NCBI GenBank assembly: GCA_014879435.1
Contig: JACSSB010000226.1
Location: 1 to 21,555 of the forward strand
Source of the DNA: Phycisphaerales bacterium
GTDB lineage: Bacteria; Pseudomonadota; Gammaproteobacteria; Competibacterales; Competibacteraceae
DNA length: 21,555 nt
Direction of reading: 5' to 3'
The notes below the pieces were generated by a model. The model did no database searches, was not told the origin of the DNA, and saw only the letters and a list, made by a program, of their open reading frames with translations. This document shows, one piece after another, positions 1 to 9,354 of the stretch. How positions within the stretch are numbered: the first letter of the stretch is position 1; every line of letters begins with the position of its first letter. The position numbers and the translations under genes are program-made.

Positions 1-2990
1 TCGATATAATCCGGTGCACCCGTTTGACGTAGAAAATCGACCACACGGGTCACCTCATGATCGTCCACGAATGCGCCGTGTACCCGCTGCGGCAAACCAG
101 TACCGGGCGGCAGATACAGCATGTCGCCGTGCCCCAGCAATTGCTCCGCACCCATCTGATCGAGGATGGTGCGCGAATCCACCCGTGACGAAACCTGAAA
201 GGCAATACGGGTCGGGATATTGGCCTTGATCAATCCGGTGATCACATCGACCGACGGTCGTTGAGTGGCGAGAATCAGATGGATTCCGGCAGCGCGTGCC
301 TTTTGCGCCAAGCGTGCGATCAATTCCTCGACCTTCTTGCCGACGATCATCATCATGTCCGCCAGCTCGTCGATCACCACCACGATAAAGGGCAGTGGCT
401 GCAATACCGCGTTTTCCGTCGCATCTTCCGCGAAGGGATCGGCCAGCCCCTCTCCTTCCTCTAGCGCATCCAGCACCTTGCGGTTGAATCCAGCGATATT
501 ACGCACCTTTAATGTCGCCATCAGGCGGTAGCGGCGCTCCATTTCCGCCACGCACCAGCGCAAAGCATTGGCCGCCTCCTTCATGTCGGTTACTACCGGA
601 GTCAGCAGATGCGGAATATCCTCATAAATCGACAACTCCAGCATCTTAGGATCGACCAGGATCAACCGAACCTCGCTCGGTGGTGCTTTGTACAGCAGAC
701 TGAGCAACATGGCGTTGATCGCCACCGATTTACCGGAGCCGGTGGTACCCGCCACCAACAAATGCGGCATCTTGCCCAGATTGGCGACCACCGGATTGCC
801 GCCGATATCCTTACCTAAGCTCAGGGTCAAGGGCGAAGCCATCTGCTCGTAGACCGGCGCTTCCAGCACCTCGCGCAGATAGACGACTTCACGATGCTGG
901 TTGGGGATTTCCAAGCCGATAACCGACTTGCCAGGAATGATTTCCACCACCCGCACGCTGATCACCGACAAACCACGCGCCAAATCCTTGGCCAAATTGC
1001 TGATCTGACTCACTTTGACGCCGGGTGCTGGCTCGATCTCAAAACGGGTGATGACCGGACCCGGCTCCACCGCTACCACTTGTACCTCGATTCCAAAGCT
1101 CTTGAGCAAAACCTCCAACCGCCGCGACATGTCTTCCAGCATCTCGCTGGAATAGCCTGCGCTACGGGCTGACGGCTGATCCAACAAATCCAGCGGTGGT
1201 AATTGCGCAGGTGCGGGTGAAAATGGCACTGGCACGGGAACCCGCCGCTCTCGGTTCACCACCGGAGTCGGGGTTGGGGCAACGGCACGCGGGGCAGCTT
1301 GGACCACAGGCGTCGCAACGCGCGAAGGACTCGGCTCCACCACCGCATTCTCTTGCTCTTCCAGATCCTCCAGATCTTCTAGATCCTCCAGATCCTCCAG
1401 CACACCATCAAATTGAGATCGGGAAGTTGCGACCACGACTGGATGACTCGGCATCGCAATCGTGCTGGGCTGTGGATCATCACGATTTGGGATCGCCCGT
1501 GCATTCGCAGTCATACCGGCAAAGCCCGTATCCGAAGAAAACCAATTTGCCCGTGTCCTTGCAGCCGATGATGCCGGTGGCACTGCGGTGGGAAGCGGCT
1601 GACCGGCCACCGGCACCAGTGTCAGCATATCCAGGGCCGGACCAGCGCTGGCTCCGCCGACCCTTGTCTTGGGATTGGAAGCGGTTGGTACGGGTGGCAC
1701 GGGTGGCACGGGTGGCCGACGATCATGCGTTGGCAAATTCAATACGGGTTCGACACGCCCCACCGACCGGGTGCCAGACTTCGTTTCAATTGCTCCAGTC
1801 GATGCAGTCGGGCCGCCTGTCGGTCTGAAATCCACAGCAGAGTTAACCGCGATTTCATCTGGGCGAGCGAAAGTAGCATCGTTTGGCTCTCTGAAATCCG
1901 TAACAGAAACCCTGGTTGGGGGGGCATCATGAGCCGTAACCGTGCGATCAGCAGCGGATTCTTCGTCGATATGCTGGCCACGCCACCAAGTGCGCAACCA
2001 GACGGCACCTTCTTGCAAGCGCTCGACCAACGCCATCACCGGCTTGGTCTTATTAGCCTTAACCTCAGCGGTGATATCCGGCTCCGTGTACGTGGGTTCT
2101 AACCTGCCAAGGCGCGCTTCGCTACTACCTTTTCTGAGCGGTCGCGACCTCTCGATTGGTGCCATTACGGACTTAAGTTTGGCAATAGCATTGGGCTTCT
2201 TACGCCCAGAATTTCTCAATGGACCGGGTCGATATACATCCTCTCCATCATCGGCATTGCCTCCGTCGCCCCCAGCATCCCCGTCATCCTCATCATCTTT
2301 ATCATCCTCATGCCTCCTGGCTGATCGACCCCAATGGAACGGTGCCAGGATCAAAGCACCAATCCAATCCATCAACTTCAGTACCATATGACCCAGCCCG
2401 TCCATCAGTGCTATCCACGACAGACCCGTGCCTAGGGTAAAGCCCGCAAATACCAAAACCCCCATGAACACGTTGCCACCGATAAATCCGAAAGCCTGGA
2501 TCAAGAAACGACCAGTGTGCGTACCGATCAACCCCCCAGCCGATCCATCACTGGGTACCGTGCCAGGTGCCGCATTCAGATGTACCGCTGCCAGACCGCA
2601 GACAGTCGCCAACGCCACAGCGAATCCCAAAACCCGAAATAACACAACCTCGGCATCCAGGTCCGCTAACACACCGCGCTTGAACAACCGCCAACCAGCA
2701 AACACCACGCCCAACGGCAACAGATAAGCTGTATAACCAAAAAAATATAAAGTGATATCGGCGAACCAAGCGCCGATCGTGCCCCCAAGGTTGTGCAACT
2801 GAGCCACATTCGCAGTATGGGTCCAAGCTGGATCTTCTGGACTGTAGGTCACTAAAGCACCGATCATTCCCAGCGCGATTGCAGCCGTCAGCCAGAAACC
2901 TATTTCTCGTAAGATGCTATTAATGAAACGAAAAACATTGATCCGAATTTCAGTTTGTTGTTCGGTCTTGACTCGACGTGCTTGCGCCAA
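1..2990 (-). CDS. ftsK: DNA translocase FtsK, partial (C-terminus beyond the left edge)
   Basis: FtsK is the septal DNA pump that clears and resolves the chromosome terminus at division. 996 codons lie in the window. The N-terminus has four hydrophobic segments (about residues 31-49, 78-100, 115-136, 162-190). A long acidic and Pro-rich linker (about 225-595) follows, then the motor. The Walker A motif GTTGSGKS is at 748-755, the family motif [11 protein letters not shown] lies about 30 residues later, and Walker [10 protein letters not shown] is centred on D874/E875. The reading stops at [19 protein letters not shown], just before where the winged-helix gamma domain (KOPS and XerD binding) should be. 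I chose TTG at 2990-2988: a GGAG lies 6 nt upstream, an in-frame TAG at 3002-3000 closes the frame, and no ATG fits better. The gene is divergent from the FemAB/aat/bpt genes. The identification is secure; the TTG start is likely. Confidence 0.96.
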   Translation of the reverse strand, partial: MAQARRVKTEQQTEIRINVFRFINSILREIGFWLTAAIALGMIGALVTYSPEDPAWTHTANVAQLHNLGGTIGAWFADITLYFFGYTAYLLPLGVVFAGWRLFKRGVLADLDAEVVLFRVLGFAVALATVCGLAAVHLNAAPGTVPSDGSAGGLIGTHTGRFLIQAFGFIGGNVFMGVLVFAGFTLGTGLSWIALMDGLGHMVLKLMDWIGALILAPFHWGRSARRHEDDKDDEDDGDAGGDGGNADDGEDVYRPGPLRNSGRKKPNAIAKLKSVMAPIERSRPLRKGSSEARLGRLEPTYTEPDITAEVKANKTKPVMALVERLQEGAVWLRTWWRGQHIDEESAADRTVTAHDAPPTRVSVTDFREPNDATFARPDEIAVNSAVDFRPTGGPTASTGAIETKSGTRSVGRVEPVLNLPTHDRRPPVPPVPPVPTASNPKTRVGGASAGPALDMLTLVPVAGQPLPTAVPPASSAARTRANWFSSDTGFAGMTANARAIPNRDDPQPSTIAMPSHPVVVATSRSQFDGVLEDLEDLEDLEDLEEQENAVVEPSPSRVATPVVQAAPRAVAPTPTPVVNRERRVPVPVPFSPAPAQLPPLDLLDQPSARSAGYSSEMLEDMSRRLEVLLKSFGIEVQVVAVEPGPVITRFEIEPAPGVKVSQISNLAKDLARGLSVISVRVVEIIPGKSVIGLEIPNQHREVVYLREVLEAPVYEQMASPLTLSLGKDIGGNPVVANLGKMPHLLVAGTTGSGKSVAINAMLLSLLYKAPPSEVRLILVDPKMLELSIYEDIPHLLTPVVTDMKEAANALRWCVAEMERRYRLMATLKVRNIAGFNRKVLDALEEGEGLADPFAEDATENAVLQPLPFIVVVIDELADMMMIVGKKVEELIARLAQKARAAGIHLILATQRPSVDVITGLIKANIPTRIAFQVSSRVDSRTILDQMGAEQLLGHGDMLYLPPGTGLPQRVHGAFVDDHEVTRVVDFLRQTGAPDYI
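1352..1402 (-). repeat. 9-nt tandem repeat in the ftsK linker (Leu-Glu-Asp units)
   Basis: A 9-nt unit, read on the minus strand as CTGGAGGAT with variants, is repeated about four times. It encodes [15 protein letters not shown] in the acidic part of the FtsK linker. The unit length is a multiple of three, so copy-number change would keep the frame. Confidence 0.8.
1686..1716 (-). repeat. 9-nt tandem repeat in the ftsK linker (Pro-Pro-Val units)
   Basis: Three near-identical copies of a 9-nt unit (plus strand ggtggcacg) encode [10 protein letters not shown] in the FtsK linker. It is an in-frame coding minisatellite. Confidence 0.8.
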
Positions 2991-3044
2991 AATAAACTCC
3001 TACGGTGATCGGAAAATACACCTAGCAATGGAAAAACGATGCTT

Positions 3045-3073
3045 ACGATAGACGACTGGAAAGAACGAGTGAA
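3045..3073 (-). promoter_or_regulatory. Possible ftsK promoter
   Basis: On the minus strand TTCACT (3073-3068) and TATCGT (3050-3045) are separated by 17 bp. Each matches the sigma-70 consensus at 4 of 6 positions. It would give a leader of about 45-50 nt before the TTG start. The match is only modest. The 229-bp divergent region 2991-3219 shows no equally good plus-strand promoter. Confidence 0.25.
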
Positions 3074-3219
3074 ATTATTGTCCCATCCCCCAGCGATCAG
3101 GTGAAGGGTATCCGCAGACCAGAGGCGAACCACCCCAGGGTTTCGCGCTCAAATTCGCATGGTCCGTCCACGACCCAACGCCCTTGCCATCAAACCTCGA
3201 CCACCAAGCCCTTGGAATC

Positions 3220-4395
3220 ATGCGCATCGAACGTCTTCACCGCTTGAGTGAACTACCCGCAGCCGAATGGAACGCGCTCATTCCCGAGCAGAATCCCTTT
3301 CTCAGCCATGAATTTCTCAGCGCCCTGGAGCGACATGGTTGTGTGGGTGAAGATACCGGCTGGATACCTTGGCACCTCGTCTGCCGAGACAACGACGGGC
3401 GGTTATTGGGAGCGGCGCCGCTATACCTGAAATACAACTCTTACGGCGAATTCGTCTTCGACTGGGGCTGGGCCGAAGCCTATCGACGGCATGGACTGCC
3501 CTACTACCCCAAGCTGGTCGGAGCCATCCCCTACACTCCGGTCACCAGCCCAAGATTGTTGCTGGCACCTGATCAACCTGATCCTCAGACCACAATGCAC
3601 GCCATGATCGACTACGCGCTGGAGGAAAGCCGCCGCCATCGCTTCTCTTCGATTCATTGGCTGTTCCCTACCGCTACCGATCTAGACCCACTGCTAACTC
3701 AAGGCTTTCTCCACCGCTTGGGTTGCCAGTTCCACTGGCAAAACCATGGCTATCGGGATTTTCAAGATTTCCTCGACACCTTTACCGCCAAACGACGCAA
3801 GGCCGTCAATCGGGAACGGCGGCTGGTCCGCGACGCTGGCTTGGAATTGCGGCTTCTGAGCGGCGACATGGCAACCGAAGCACAATGGCATACCTTGCAT
3901 GGTTTTTATCGCTCGACCTTTGAACGGCTGGGTGGCGTACCGACCCTGAGCTTGCCATTCTTTCAAGAGATCGCCACGACTCTGGGGCAGCAGATTGTAC
4001 TGGTCATGGCCTATGCGCAAGGCCGCGAAGTGGCTGGCACCATTAGCTTTCGTGATGATGCCACACTCTATGGCCGCTATTGGGGCTGCCAGTCCGATCA
4101 TGACAGCCTGCACTTTGAAGCCTGTTATTATCAGGGTCTGGAGTACTGCATTCAGACTGGCTTGCAGCGCTTCGAACCCGGCGCGCAAGGCGAACATAAA
4201 ATCCACCGGGGCTTCCTGCCAACGCTCACCCATTCAGCGCACTGGATCACCGACCCTGAATTCCGCAACGCCATAGCCAATTTTCTCTCTCGGGAAACGC
4301 CTGCATTACAGCAATATGCCAGGGAACTATTGCAACATTCACCCTATCGGAGCGAGGTAACGCCGGATGCACCTGCCATGGTTGGACCCGCATAA
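3220..4395 (+). CDS. FemAB/GNAT-like protein (PF04339, DUF482/COG3146 type)
   Basis: A 391-aa soluble protein resembling the 'peptidogalycan biosynthesis/recognition' family, which has a FemAB/GNAT-like acyltransferase fold. Supporting stretches are NPFLSHEFLSALE near the N-terminus, an aromatic segment with VFDWGWAEAYRRHGLPYYPK, a KRRKAVNRERR basic stretch, FYRSTFERLGG, and a C-terminal RYWGCQ...LHFEACYYQGLEYCI ending in FEPGAQGEHKIHRGF. The biochemical substrate of this family is not established, so no reaction is assigned. I start at ATG 3220 (MRIERLHRL). A TTG at 3184 would add 12 residues that look unlike the family. The 3' end overlaps aat by 29 bp, pointing to one transcript with aat and bpt. 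Confidence 0.85.
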   Translation: MRIERLHRLSELPAAEWNALIPEQNPFLSHEFLSALERHGCVGEDTGWIPWHLVCRDNDGRLLGAAPLYLKYNSYGEFVFDWGWAEAYRRHGLPYYPKLVGAIPYTPVTSPRLLLAPDQPDPQTTMHAMIDYALEESRRHRFSSIHWLFPTATDLDPLLTQGFLHRLGCQFHWQNHGYRDFQDFLDTFTAKRRKAVNRERRLVRDAGLELRLLSGDMATEAQWHTLHGFYRSTFERLGGVPTLSLPFFQEIATTLGQQIVLVMAYAQGREVAGTISFRDDATLYGRYWGCQSDHDSLHFEACYYQGLEYCIQTGLQRFEPGAQGEHKIHRGFLPTLTHSAHWITDPEFRNAIANFLSRETPALQQYARELLQHSPYRSEVTPDAPAMVGPA

Positions 4396-5107
4396 TGACA
4401 GCCAACCGTTTCCCGATCCAGGCCGTGCTCTGAGTGAACCGGATGGCCTGTTAGCGGCTGGCGGTAACTTGTCACCCAACCGTTTGCTGCGCGCCTACCG
4501 AATGGGTATTTTTCCGTGGTACTCGGCTGAGCAACCGATTTTGTGGTGGTCACCGGACCCACGTCTGGTGCTGTTCCCAGAATTGGTACGGGTTTCGCGC
4601 AGCCTGCGCAAATCGCTGCGCAAAAACCACTTCGCCATCACCGCCGACACCGACTTCGCAGCGGTCATCGACGCCTGCGCCGCACCGCGTGACGGGGCTT
4701 CGGGCACCTGGATCACCCTGGAAATGAACCAAGCCTATTGCCAACTCCATCAACTCGGCCATGCGCATTCCATCGAAATCTGGCAGCAGGGCGAACTCGT
4801 GGGTGGGCTGTACGGAGTCGCAGTGGGTCGGGTGTTTTATGGCGAATCCATGTTCAGCCGAACCAGCGATGCTTCTAAGGTGGCATTGGTAGCACTGGCT
4901 ACCCAACTTCAGCGCTGGAATTTCGCCCTCATCGATTGTCAGGCCACTACCGATCACCTACTCAGCATGGGTGCACTGGAAATTCCGCGTTCTACTTTCC
5001 TACAGTTATTGAAGCGATATTGTCCTCAACCGAGCCAGCCCGGCCCCTGGCGGCTGGACTCCGATTTACTTGACTCTCTGTTTGCCAGCACGCGGCCTCA
5101 TGAGTAA
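4367..5107 (+). CDS. aat: Leucyl/phenylalanyl-tRNA--protein transferase
   Basis: Aat moves Leu or Phe from charged tRNA to proteins with N-terminal Arg or Lys, creating primary N-degrons for ClpS and ClpAP in the cytoplasm. The 246-aa length is usual. Family signatures are the N-terminal GLLAAGGNLSPNRLLRAYRMG, then GIFPWYS and ILWWSPDPR, followed by LVGGLYGVAVGRVFYGESMFS and FALIDCQ...HLLSMGALEIPR. A GAGG (4354-4357) lies 9 nt before the ATG. The start lies inside the end of the upstream FemAB-like gene, and the last 8 bp overlap bpt, so coupled translation is likely. Identification is certain. Confidence 0.97.
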   Translation: MHLPWLDPHNDSQPFPDPGRALSEPDGLLAAGGNLSPNRLLRAYRMGIFPWYSAEQPILWWSPDPRLVLFPELVRVSRSLRKSLRKNHFAITADTDFAAVIDACAAPRDGASGTWITLEMNQAYCQLHQLGHAHSIEIWQQGELVGGLYGVAVGRVFYGESMFSRTSDASKVALVALATQLQRWNFALIDCQATTDHLLSMGALEIPRSTFLQLLKRYCPQPSQPGPWRLDSDLLDSLFASTRPHE

Positions 5108-5828
5108 CTATCCTCGCGATTCCTTATACGACCTACGCATGTTCCTGACCACCGATTATCAGTGCAGTTATCTGCCAGAGCGACGGGCACGCAATCTGGT
5201 TGCCGATCCAACAGCCACCGATAATCTGCTCTACACGCAGCTGGCCGAACTCGGTTTTCGCCGCAGCGGTGAGCATGTCTACCGACCGCATTGCCGAGGT
5301 TGCACCGCTTGTCGCTCGCTACGCATCCCGGTAGATCGCTTTCAACCGAACCGCTCGCAGCGGCGACTTTGGAAACGCAATCAAGACCTGCAGGTCCGCT
5401 CATTGCCTGCCCAATTCGATAAAGACCACTTCGAGTTGTTCGCCCGCTATGTCAAGGCCCGTCATAACGGCGCGGGGATGGACCCCGCTACGCCAGAGAA
5501 CTACTGGTCATTTGTGACTTCGCGCTGGTGCGCAACTTGGCTGCACGAATTTCGCCTCGACGAAACCTTGCTGGCGGTGGCGGTGGTGGATCGACTGGAT
5601 GAAGGGCTGTCGGCAGTTTATACCTTCTTCGATCCCCTCCAGCAGGCGCGGGGCCTCGGAACTTTCGCCATCTTGTGGCAAATCGCTGAAACCAAGCGCC
5701 TCGGGTTGCCCTGGGTCTATCTGGGCTATTGGATCGAGCAATGTAATCGGATGGCTTATAAAGCGCTTTTCACCCCACACGAGGTTTTTGTTCCAGAGCG
5801 CTGGGGCTGGACGGCGGTGGAAGACTAG
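5100..5828 (+). CDS. bpt: Aspartate/glutamate leucyltransferase (bacterial ATE1 homologue)
   Basis: Bpt attaches Leu to N-terminal Asp or Glu, feeding such proteins to ClpS/ClpAP; it is the bacterial relative of eukaryotic arginyltransferase. The 242-aa protein shows the Cys cluster HCRGCTACRSLRIP, the basic FQPNRSQRRLWKRN stretch, YVKARHNGAGM, a central AVYTFFDP and the C-terminal YLGYWIEQCNRMAYKALF. I start at ATG 5100 (MSNYPRDSLYDL), the conserved family N-terminus. A TTG at 5070 would add ten residues. The start overlaps the aat stop by 8 bp. In many gammaproteobacteria infA follows directly; here it does not. Confidence 0.96.
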   Translation: MSNYPRDSLYDLRMFLTTDYQCSYLPERRARNLVADPTATDNLLYTQLAELGFRRSGEHVYRPHCRGCTACRSLRIPVDRFQPNRSQRRLWKRNQDLQVRSLPAQFDKDHFELFARYVKARHNGAGMDPATPENYWSFVTSRWCATWLHEFRLDETLLAVAVVDRLDEGLSAVYTFFDPLQQARGLGTFAILWQIAETKRLGLPWVYLGYWIEQCNRMAYKALFTPHEVFVPERWGWTAVED

Positions 5829-6110
5829 CTAGCCCGTTCGACGCATGACATGAACCGATACACTGCGCCGATATCGTCACTAAAATAAACGCTACCCACA
5901 CAGTAAAGCATGAACCAGTTGTTAGCTAGAATCATAATATCGTCACATTTATAGCTCTGGGTGGTACGACTTAGGTCTATGATCTGCCCACTAGGATCTC
6001 CCTCGTATGTTGGGATCTCCTAGTGCGTTGCTCTTGATGAACTCACGCAGCGATCACGCTGCCATTTCACCTCGATACAACAAGTCATAAACCTAAAGGG
6101 AGAACATGTG
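5829..6110. other. 282-bp intergenic region between bpt and the CoA-transferase gene
   Basis: I find no credible gene here. It holds the hairpin at 5989-6025 and two spaced copies of atatcgtcac (5871-5880 and 5937-5946). The end of the region carries the strong GGGAG Shine-Dalgarno (6098-6102) for the next gene. No convincing sigma-70 promoter stood out. Confidence 0.6.
5989..6025. repeat. Imperfect inverted repeat upstream of the CoA-transferase gene
   Basis: The arms cactaggatctccc (5989-6002) and gggatctcctagtg (6012-6025) pair over 8 + 4 bp with a 2x2 mismatch and a 9-nt spacer. GGATCTCC also recurs as a direct repeat at 5994-6001 and 6013-6020. No T-tract follows on either strand, so a simple terminator is not favoured. 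A protein-binding operator or leader hairpin is possible. Function is unknown. Confidence 0.6.
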
Positions 6111-8120
6111 ATGGAAAATCAATCTACGCAACAACACCCATTATTATCCTCCACACGCTTGCAAAAAAAAGAAAAGGACAAGTTAGTCACCCCCGCCGAA
6201 GCGGTTCGACTGATCAGAAATGGAGATACCGTAGCGACAGGGGGATTCGCCGGGATTGGGGTTCCAGAAAGCCTGCTGATCGCCCTTGAACAGCGATTCC
6301 TGAATGGGGATGCACAAACCGGCGAACCCGCAGGACAACCTCGCGATCTGACGCTGATCTACGCCGCTGGTCAGGGTGATGGTAGCGAGCGAGGACTGAA
6401 TCATCTCGCCCATGAAGGTTTGATCAAACGGGTGATTGGCGGGCACTGGGGGTTGGCACCCAAGTTGGGCGAACTCGCCATGGCCAACCAGATCGAAGCT
6501 TACAACCTGCCACAAGGGGTCATCTCGCATCTATTGCGGGATATCGCTGCCCATAAACCCGGTCATTTGTCCACGGTCGGGCTGGGTACCTTCGTCGATC
6601 CGCGCCATGGTGGCGGCAAGCTCAACACCTGCACCACCACAGATCTGGTGCGATTGCTCACGCTGGATGAGCGCGAATACCTGTTCTATCCAGCGCTACC
6701 GATTCAAATCGGCATCATCCGCGCCACTACCGCCGATCCCGATGGTAATCTCACCATGGAACGGGAAGCCCTGACCCTAGAAGTGCTGGCCATCGCCATG
6801 GCGGTGCACAATTCTGGCGGCTTGGTGATCGCGCAGGTGGAACGCATCGCCGACCAAGGCGCGCTCAACCCGCGTCAAGTCAAAGTACCGGGGGTACTGG
6901 TGGATTGCGTGGCCATCAGCGACCGACCCGAAAACCACATGCAAACCTTTGGCACGACCTACAACGGCGCCTACAGCGGTGAATTTCGCGTACCGGTCAA
7001 TGCCATCACCCCGATGCCCTTGGACGAACGCAAGATCATCGCGCGTCGGGCCGCTCTGGAGCTACAACCCGGTTGCGTGGTGAATCTGGGTATTGGCATG
7101 CCTGAGGGCGTCGCCAACGTCGCCAATGAAGAGCGGGTCATCGATTTGATGACCCTGACCGCCGAACCGGGGGTGATCGGTGGCGTGCCCGCCGGTGGTT
7201 TGGACTTTGGCGCGGCGGTCAATGCCCAAGCGATTCTCGATCAACCCTATCAATTCGATTTCTACGATGGGGGCGGCCTAGATATCACCTTCCTCGGCAT
7301 GGCCGAAACCGATAGCCAAGGCAATGTCAATGTCAGTAAATTTGGTCCCAAGATTGCGGGTGCGGGTGGCTTCATCAACATCAGCCAGAACGCGAAAAAA
7401 GTGGTATTCGTTGGCACCTTCACCACAGGCCATCTTGAGCTAGCAGTAGAAGACGGACATCTGCGCATTGTGCAGGAAGGGAAGTACTGCAAATTTCCCA
7501 ATCAGGTCGAGCACCGCACCTTCAGCGGTGAATACGCCCTCAGTCGCAAACAGCCTGTGCTGTACATCACCGAGCGTTGCGTATTCCGCTTGGCACCTGA
7601 AGGCATGGAATTGATCGAAATCGCCCCCGGCGTGGATTTGGAGCGGGACATACTGGCGCACATGGATTTTCGACCGCACATCCCCCAACCGCCAAAGTTG
7701 ATGGATGCGCGCATTTTCCAACCGGAAACGATGGGCCTACGTACAGATTTGCTGGAAATACCACTGGAAGAGCGCTTGATTTACGACCCCAAGCAAAACC
7801 GCTTCTTCGTCAATTTCGAAAATCTGTATATCGGCAACCGCGACACTATCGAACGTATTCACCACCTCGTGGTGGAGCGGATTGGCGCGCTGGGTCGGAA
7901 GGTCTTCACCATCGTCAATTATGATGGATTCAGTATCGCTCCCGAATTGATCGACCCCTATACCGCGATGGTCGAGGAGGTAGTCGAAAAGTTCTATGCC
8001 GGCGTCACCCGCTACACAACCAGCTCCTTCCTGCGGGCCAAGATGGGCGATGTCTTGACCCAGCATGGTATGGCACCCCATCTCTATGAGAGCGCCGAGG
8101 AAGCGGGAAAGCACCTGTGA
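6111..8120 (+). CDS. Family I acyl-CoA:acetate/propionate CoA-transferase with C-terminal extension
   Basis: It resembles the fused alpha/beta 3-oxoacid/propionate CoA-transferases (Pct/YdiF type), which move CoA between acyl-CoA and a carboxylate through a glutamyl-CoA thioester. The N-terminal half shows [15 protein letters not shown] and [18 protein letters not shown]. The second half shows [13 protein letters not shown], then TAEPGVIGG, whose Glu352 is the likely catalytic residue, then [18 protein letters not shown] and [19 protein letters not shown]. At 669 aa it is longer than the usual 515-530. Residues from about 545 onward ([17 protein letters not shown] ... [13 protein letters not shown] ... 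[10 protein letters not shown]) form an extra domain. I chose ATG 6111, 8 nt after GGAG; a GTG at 6108 is possible. The acyl substrate cannot be read from sequence. It stands alone. Confidence 0.9.
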   Translation: MENQSTQQHPLLSSTRLQKKEKDKLVTPAEAVRLIRNGDTVATGGFAGIGVPESLLIALEQRFLNGDAQTGEPAGQPRDLTLIYAAGQGDGSERGLNHLAHEGLIKRVIGGHWGLAPKLGELAMANQIEAYNLPQGVISHLLRDIAAHKPGHLSTVGLGTFVDPRHGGGKLNTCTTTDLVRLLTLDEREYLFYPALPIQIGIIRATTADPDGNLTMEREALTLEVLAIAMAVHNSGGLVIAQVERIADQGALNPRQVKVPGVLVDCVAISDRPENHMQTFGTTYNGAYSGEFRVPVNAITPMPLDERKIIARRAALELQPGCVVNLGIGMPEGVANVANEERVIDLMTLTAEPGVIGGVPAGGLDFGAAVNAQAILDQPYQFDFYDGGGLDITFLGMAETDSQGNVNVSKFGPKIAGAGGFINISQNAKKVVFVGTFTTGHLELAVEDGHLRIVQEGKYCKFPNQVEHRTFSGEYALSRKQPVLYITERCVFRLAPEGMELIEIAPGVDLERDILAHMDFRPHIPQPPKLMDARIFQPETMGLRTDLLEIPLEERLIYDPKQNRFFVNFENLYIGNRDTIERIHHLVVERIGALGRKVFTIVNYDGFSIAPELIDPYTAMVEEVVEKFYAGVTRYTTSSFLRAKMGDVLTQHGMAPHLYESAEEAGKHL

Positions 8121-8231
8121 AACGGGCCAGATTCCATTCGCCCAGCCTTTTGCCTCACTCGATCCTGCTGCACCTGAGGCTTCTTTCGATCACCGCCTCC
8201 ACTACCACACAGAAATAATCCTGTGCCTACT

Positions 8232-8269
8232 GATGCCGATGCTGATATTTCTGCGCCAGCATCGGCATC
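8232..8269. terminator. Perfect 13-bp inverted repeat, possible terminator
   Basis: GATGCCGATGCTG (8232-8244) is followed, after a 12-nt loop, by its exact complement CAGCATCGGCATC (8257-8269). It lies 112 bp after the CoA-transferase stop, where a terminator is expected. No T-run follows on either strand, so an intrinsic terminator is unproven. An operator is the alternative. Confidence 0.45.
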
Positions 8270-8306
8270 TCAATCGTGATGAGGTACTCCTTGAACTCCA
8301 ATTGAC

Positions 8307-8335
8307 CTGATAACGCGCTTGGCTCTGTCTATACT
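8307..8335 (+). promoter_or_regulatory. Candidate sigma-70 promoter for the TAXI gene
   Basis: CTGATA (8307-8312, 4/6) and TATACT (8330-8335, 5/6) are spaced by 17 bp. Transcription would begin near 8342, giving a short leader that includes the GAGG at 8353-8356. Confidence 0.4.
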
Positions 8336-8365
8336 AAAGTTTTTGCCACAGCGAGGATGGTACTC

Positions 8366-9340
8366 ATGCTCAACCGAATGAATATCTTATTTTTATTTGT
8401 CTTTTTAAACCTTCCTATATTGGCTCAAGCTGCTGTATCCGATAAGCAAATCGTTGATCTTGATGCACAAACTCGTGAACAAACTAATGAAGGGGTAGTG
8501 AGTATCATCGCGGGAGGAATTAATGGTACTTATATACGTATTGCCGCTGACTTAGCCTCTGTTCTGGATAGCGACAACCTACGCATTCTAGCAATTATCG
8601 GCAAAGGATCAGCTCAAAATATCAGCGATATCTTACACTTGAGAGGTATCGATATAGCGATTGTCCAGTCCGATGTTTTAGAATATATAAAACGCCATGG
8701 TCCCTACAAAAATATCCAAGATACTATCTACTATATTACAAAACTTTATAATGAAGAGCTTCATCTACTGGTGCATTCTGAGATTAAAAATCTAAGTGAT
8801 CTTGCCGGTCGTAAAGTTAATTTCGATACTAAAGGCAGTGGAACATTTATTACTGCTTCTCTGGTCTTTGATAGTTTGAATATTGCAGTAGAACCGACTT
8901 ATCATGACCAAATCACTGCACTAGAAAAACTGAAAGGGCATGAAATCGATGCGCTAGTGTATGTTGCCGGAAAGCCAGCGCAGTTATTTGATAAACTGAC
9001 TCGCAGTGACTCTTTACATTTCATACCCATCGATCATACCCCAGTATTACTAGAAACCTATCTACCTACCGAGCTAAATAGCCAGGATTACCCTAATCTC
9101 ATCGAGCCTAATCAAACGATAAAAACGGTTGCTGTTGGAGCCGTGTTGGCAGTATATAACTGGAAAAGCACCAACGCTCGCTACAAAAAAGTAGCCAACT
9201 TCGTCAACAATTTTTTTAGTCACTTCAATGAATTTCAGCAATCCATTCGACATCCAAAGTGGCGTGAAGTCAGTTTATCCGCTGTAGTCCCCGGTTGGAC
9301 ACGATTCAAACCTGCACAAGAGTGGTTAGAAAAAAAATAA
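8366..9340 (+). CDS. TAXI family TRAP-type solute-binding protein, secreted
   Basis: A 324-aa protein with a signal peptide (hydrophobic run NILFLFVFLNLPILAQA, probable cleavage after AQA near residue 22), so periplasmic. The mature part has the TAXI layout: IIAGGINGTYIRIAADLAS near its N-terminus, GSAQNISDILHLRGIDIAIVQSD, LHLLVHSEIKNLSDLAGRKV, then FDTKGSGTFITA and a later ALVYVAGKPAQLFDKL. TAXI proteins usually deliver organic anions to a fused TRAP permease; no permease is in this window, so it may be an orphan binding or sensing protein. I start at ATG 8366 because GAGG lies 9 nt upstream; at ATG 8357 the GAGG would touch the start. Codons are clearly AT-rich compared with flanking genes. 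Its stop is 14 bp from that of the convergent ATPase gene. Confidence 0.88.
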   Translation: MLNRMNILFLFVFLNLPILAQAAVSDKQIVDLDAQTREQTNEGVVSIIAGGINGTYIRIAADLASVLDSDNLRILAIIGKGSAQNISDILHLRGIDIAIVQSDVLEYIKRHGPYKNIQDTIYYITKLYNEELHLLVHSEIKNLSDLAGRKVNFDTKGSGTFITASLVFDSLNIAVEPTYHDQITALEKLKGHEIDALVYVAGKPAQLFDKLTRSDSLHFIPIDHTPVLLETYLPTELNSQDYPNLIEPNQTIKTVAVGAVLAVYNWKSTNARYKKVANFVNNFFSHFNEFQQSIRHPKWREVSLSAVVPGWTRFKPAQEWLEKK

Positions 9341-9354
9341 CGGAGTATACAGAT

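Larger units (their letters stand above)
8121..8365. other. Intergenic region, CoA-transferase to TAXI gene
   Basis: 245 bp without a believable gene. It contains a perfect 13-bp inverted repeat (8232-8269) and a candidate promoter (8307-8335) for the downstream gene. Confidence 0.6.

Noticed and set aside
1196..1828. A 210-aa plus-strand reading frame opposite ftsK
   Set aside because: It is antisense to the FtsK linker; its Pro-rich composition is the reverse image of the coding repeats.
2900..3133. A 77-aa minus-strand reading frame in the ftsK leader region
   Set aside because: It overlaps the start of ftsK in another frame, has no family resemblance and no good ribosome-binding site.
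5871..5946. Two copies of atatcgtcac 66 bp apart
   Set aside because: Short and without symmetry or a fixed relation to a promoter; chance is a sufficient explanation.
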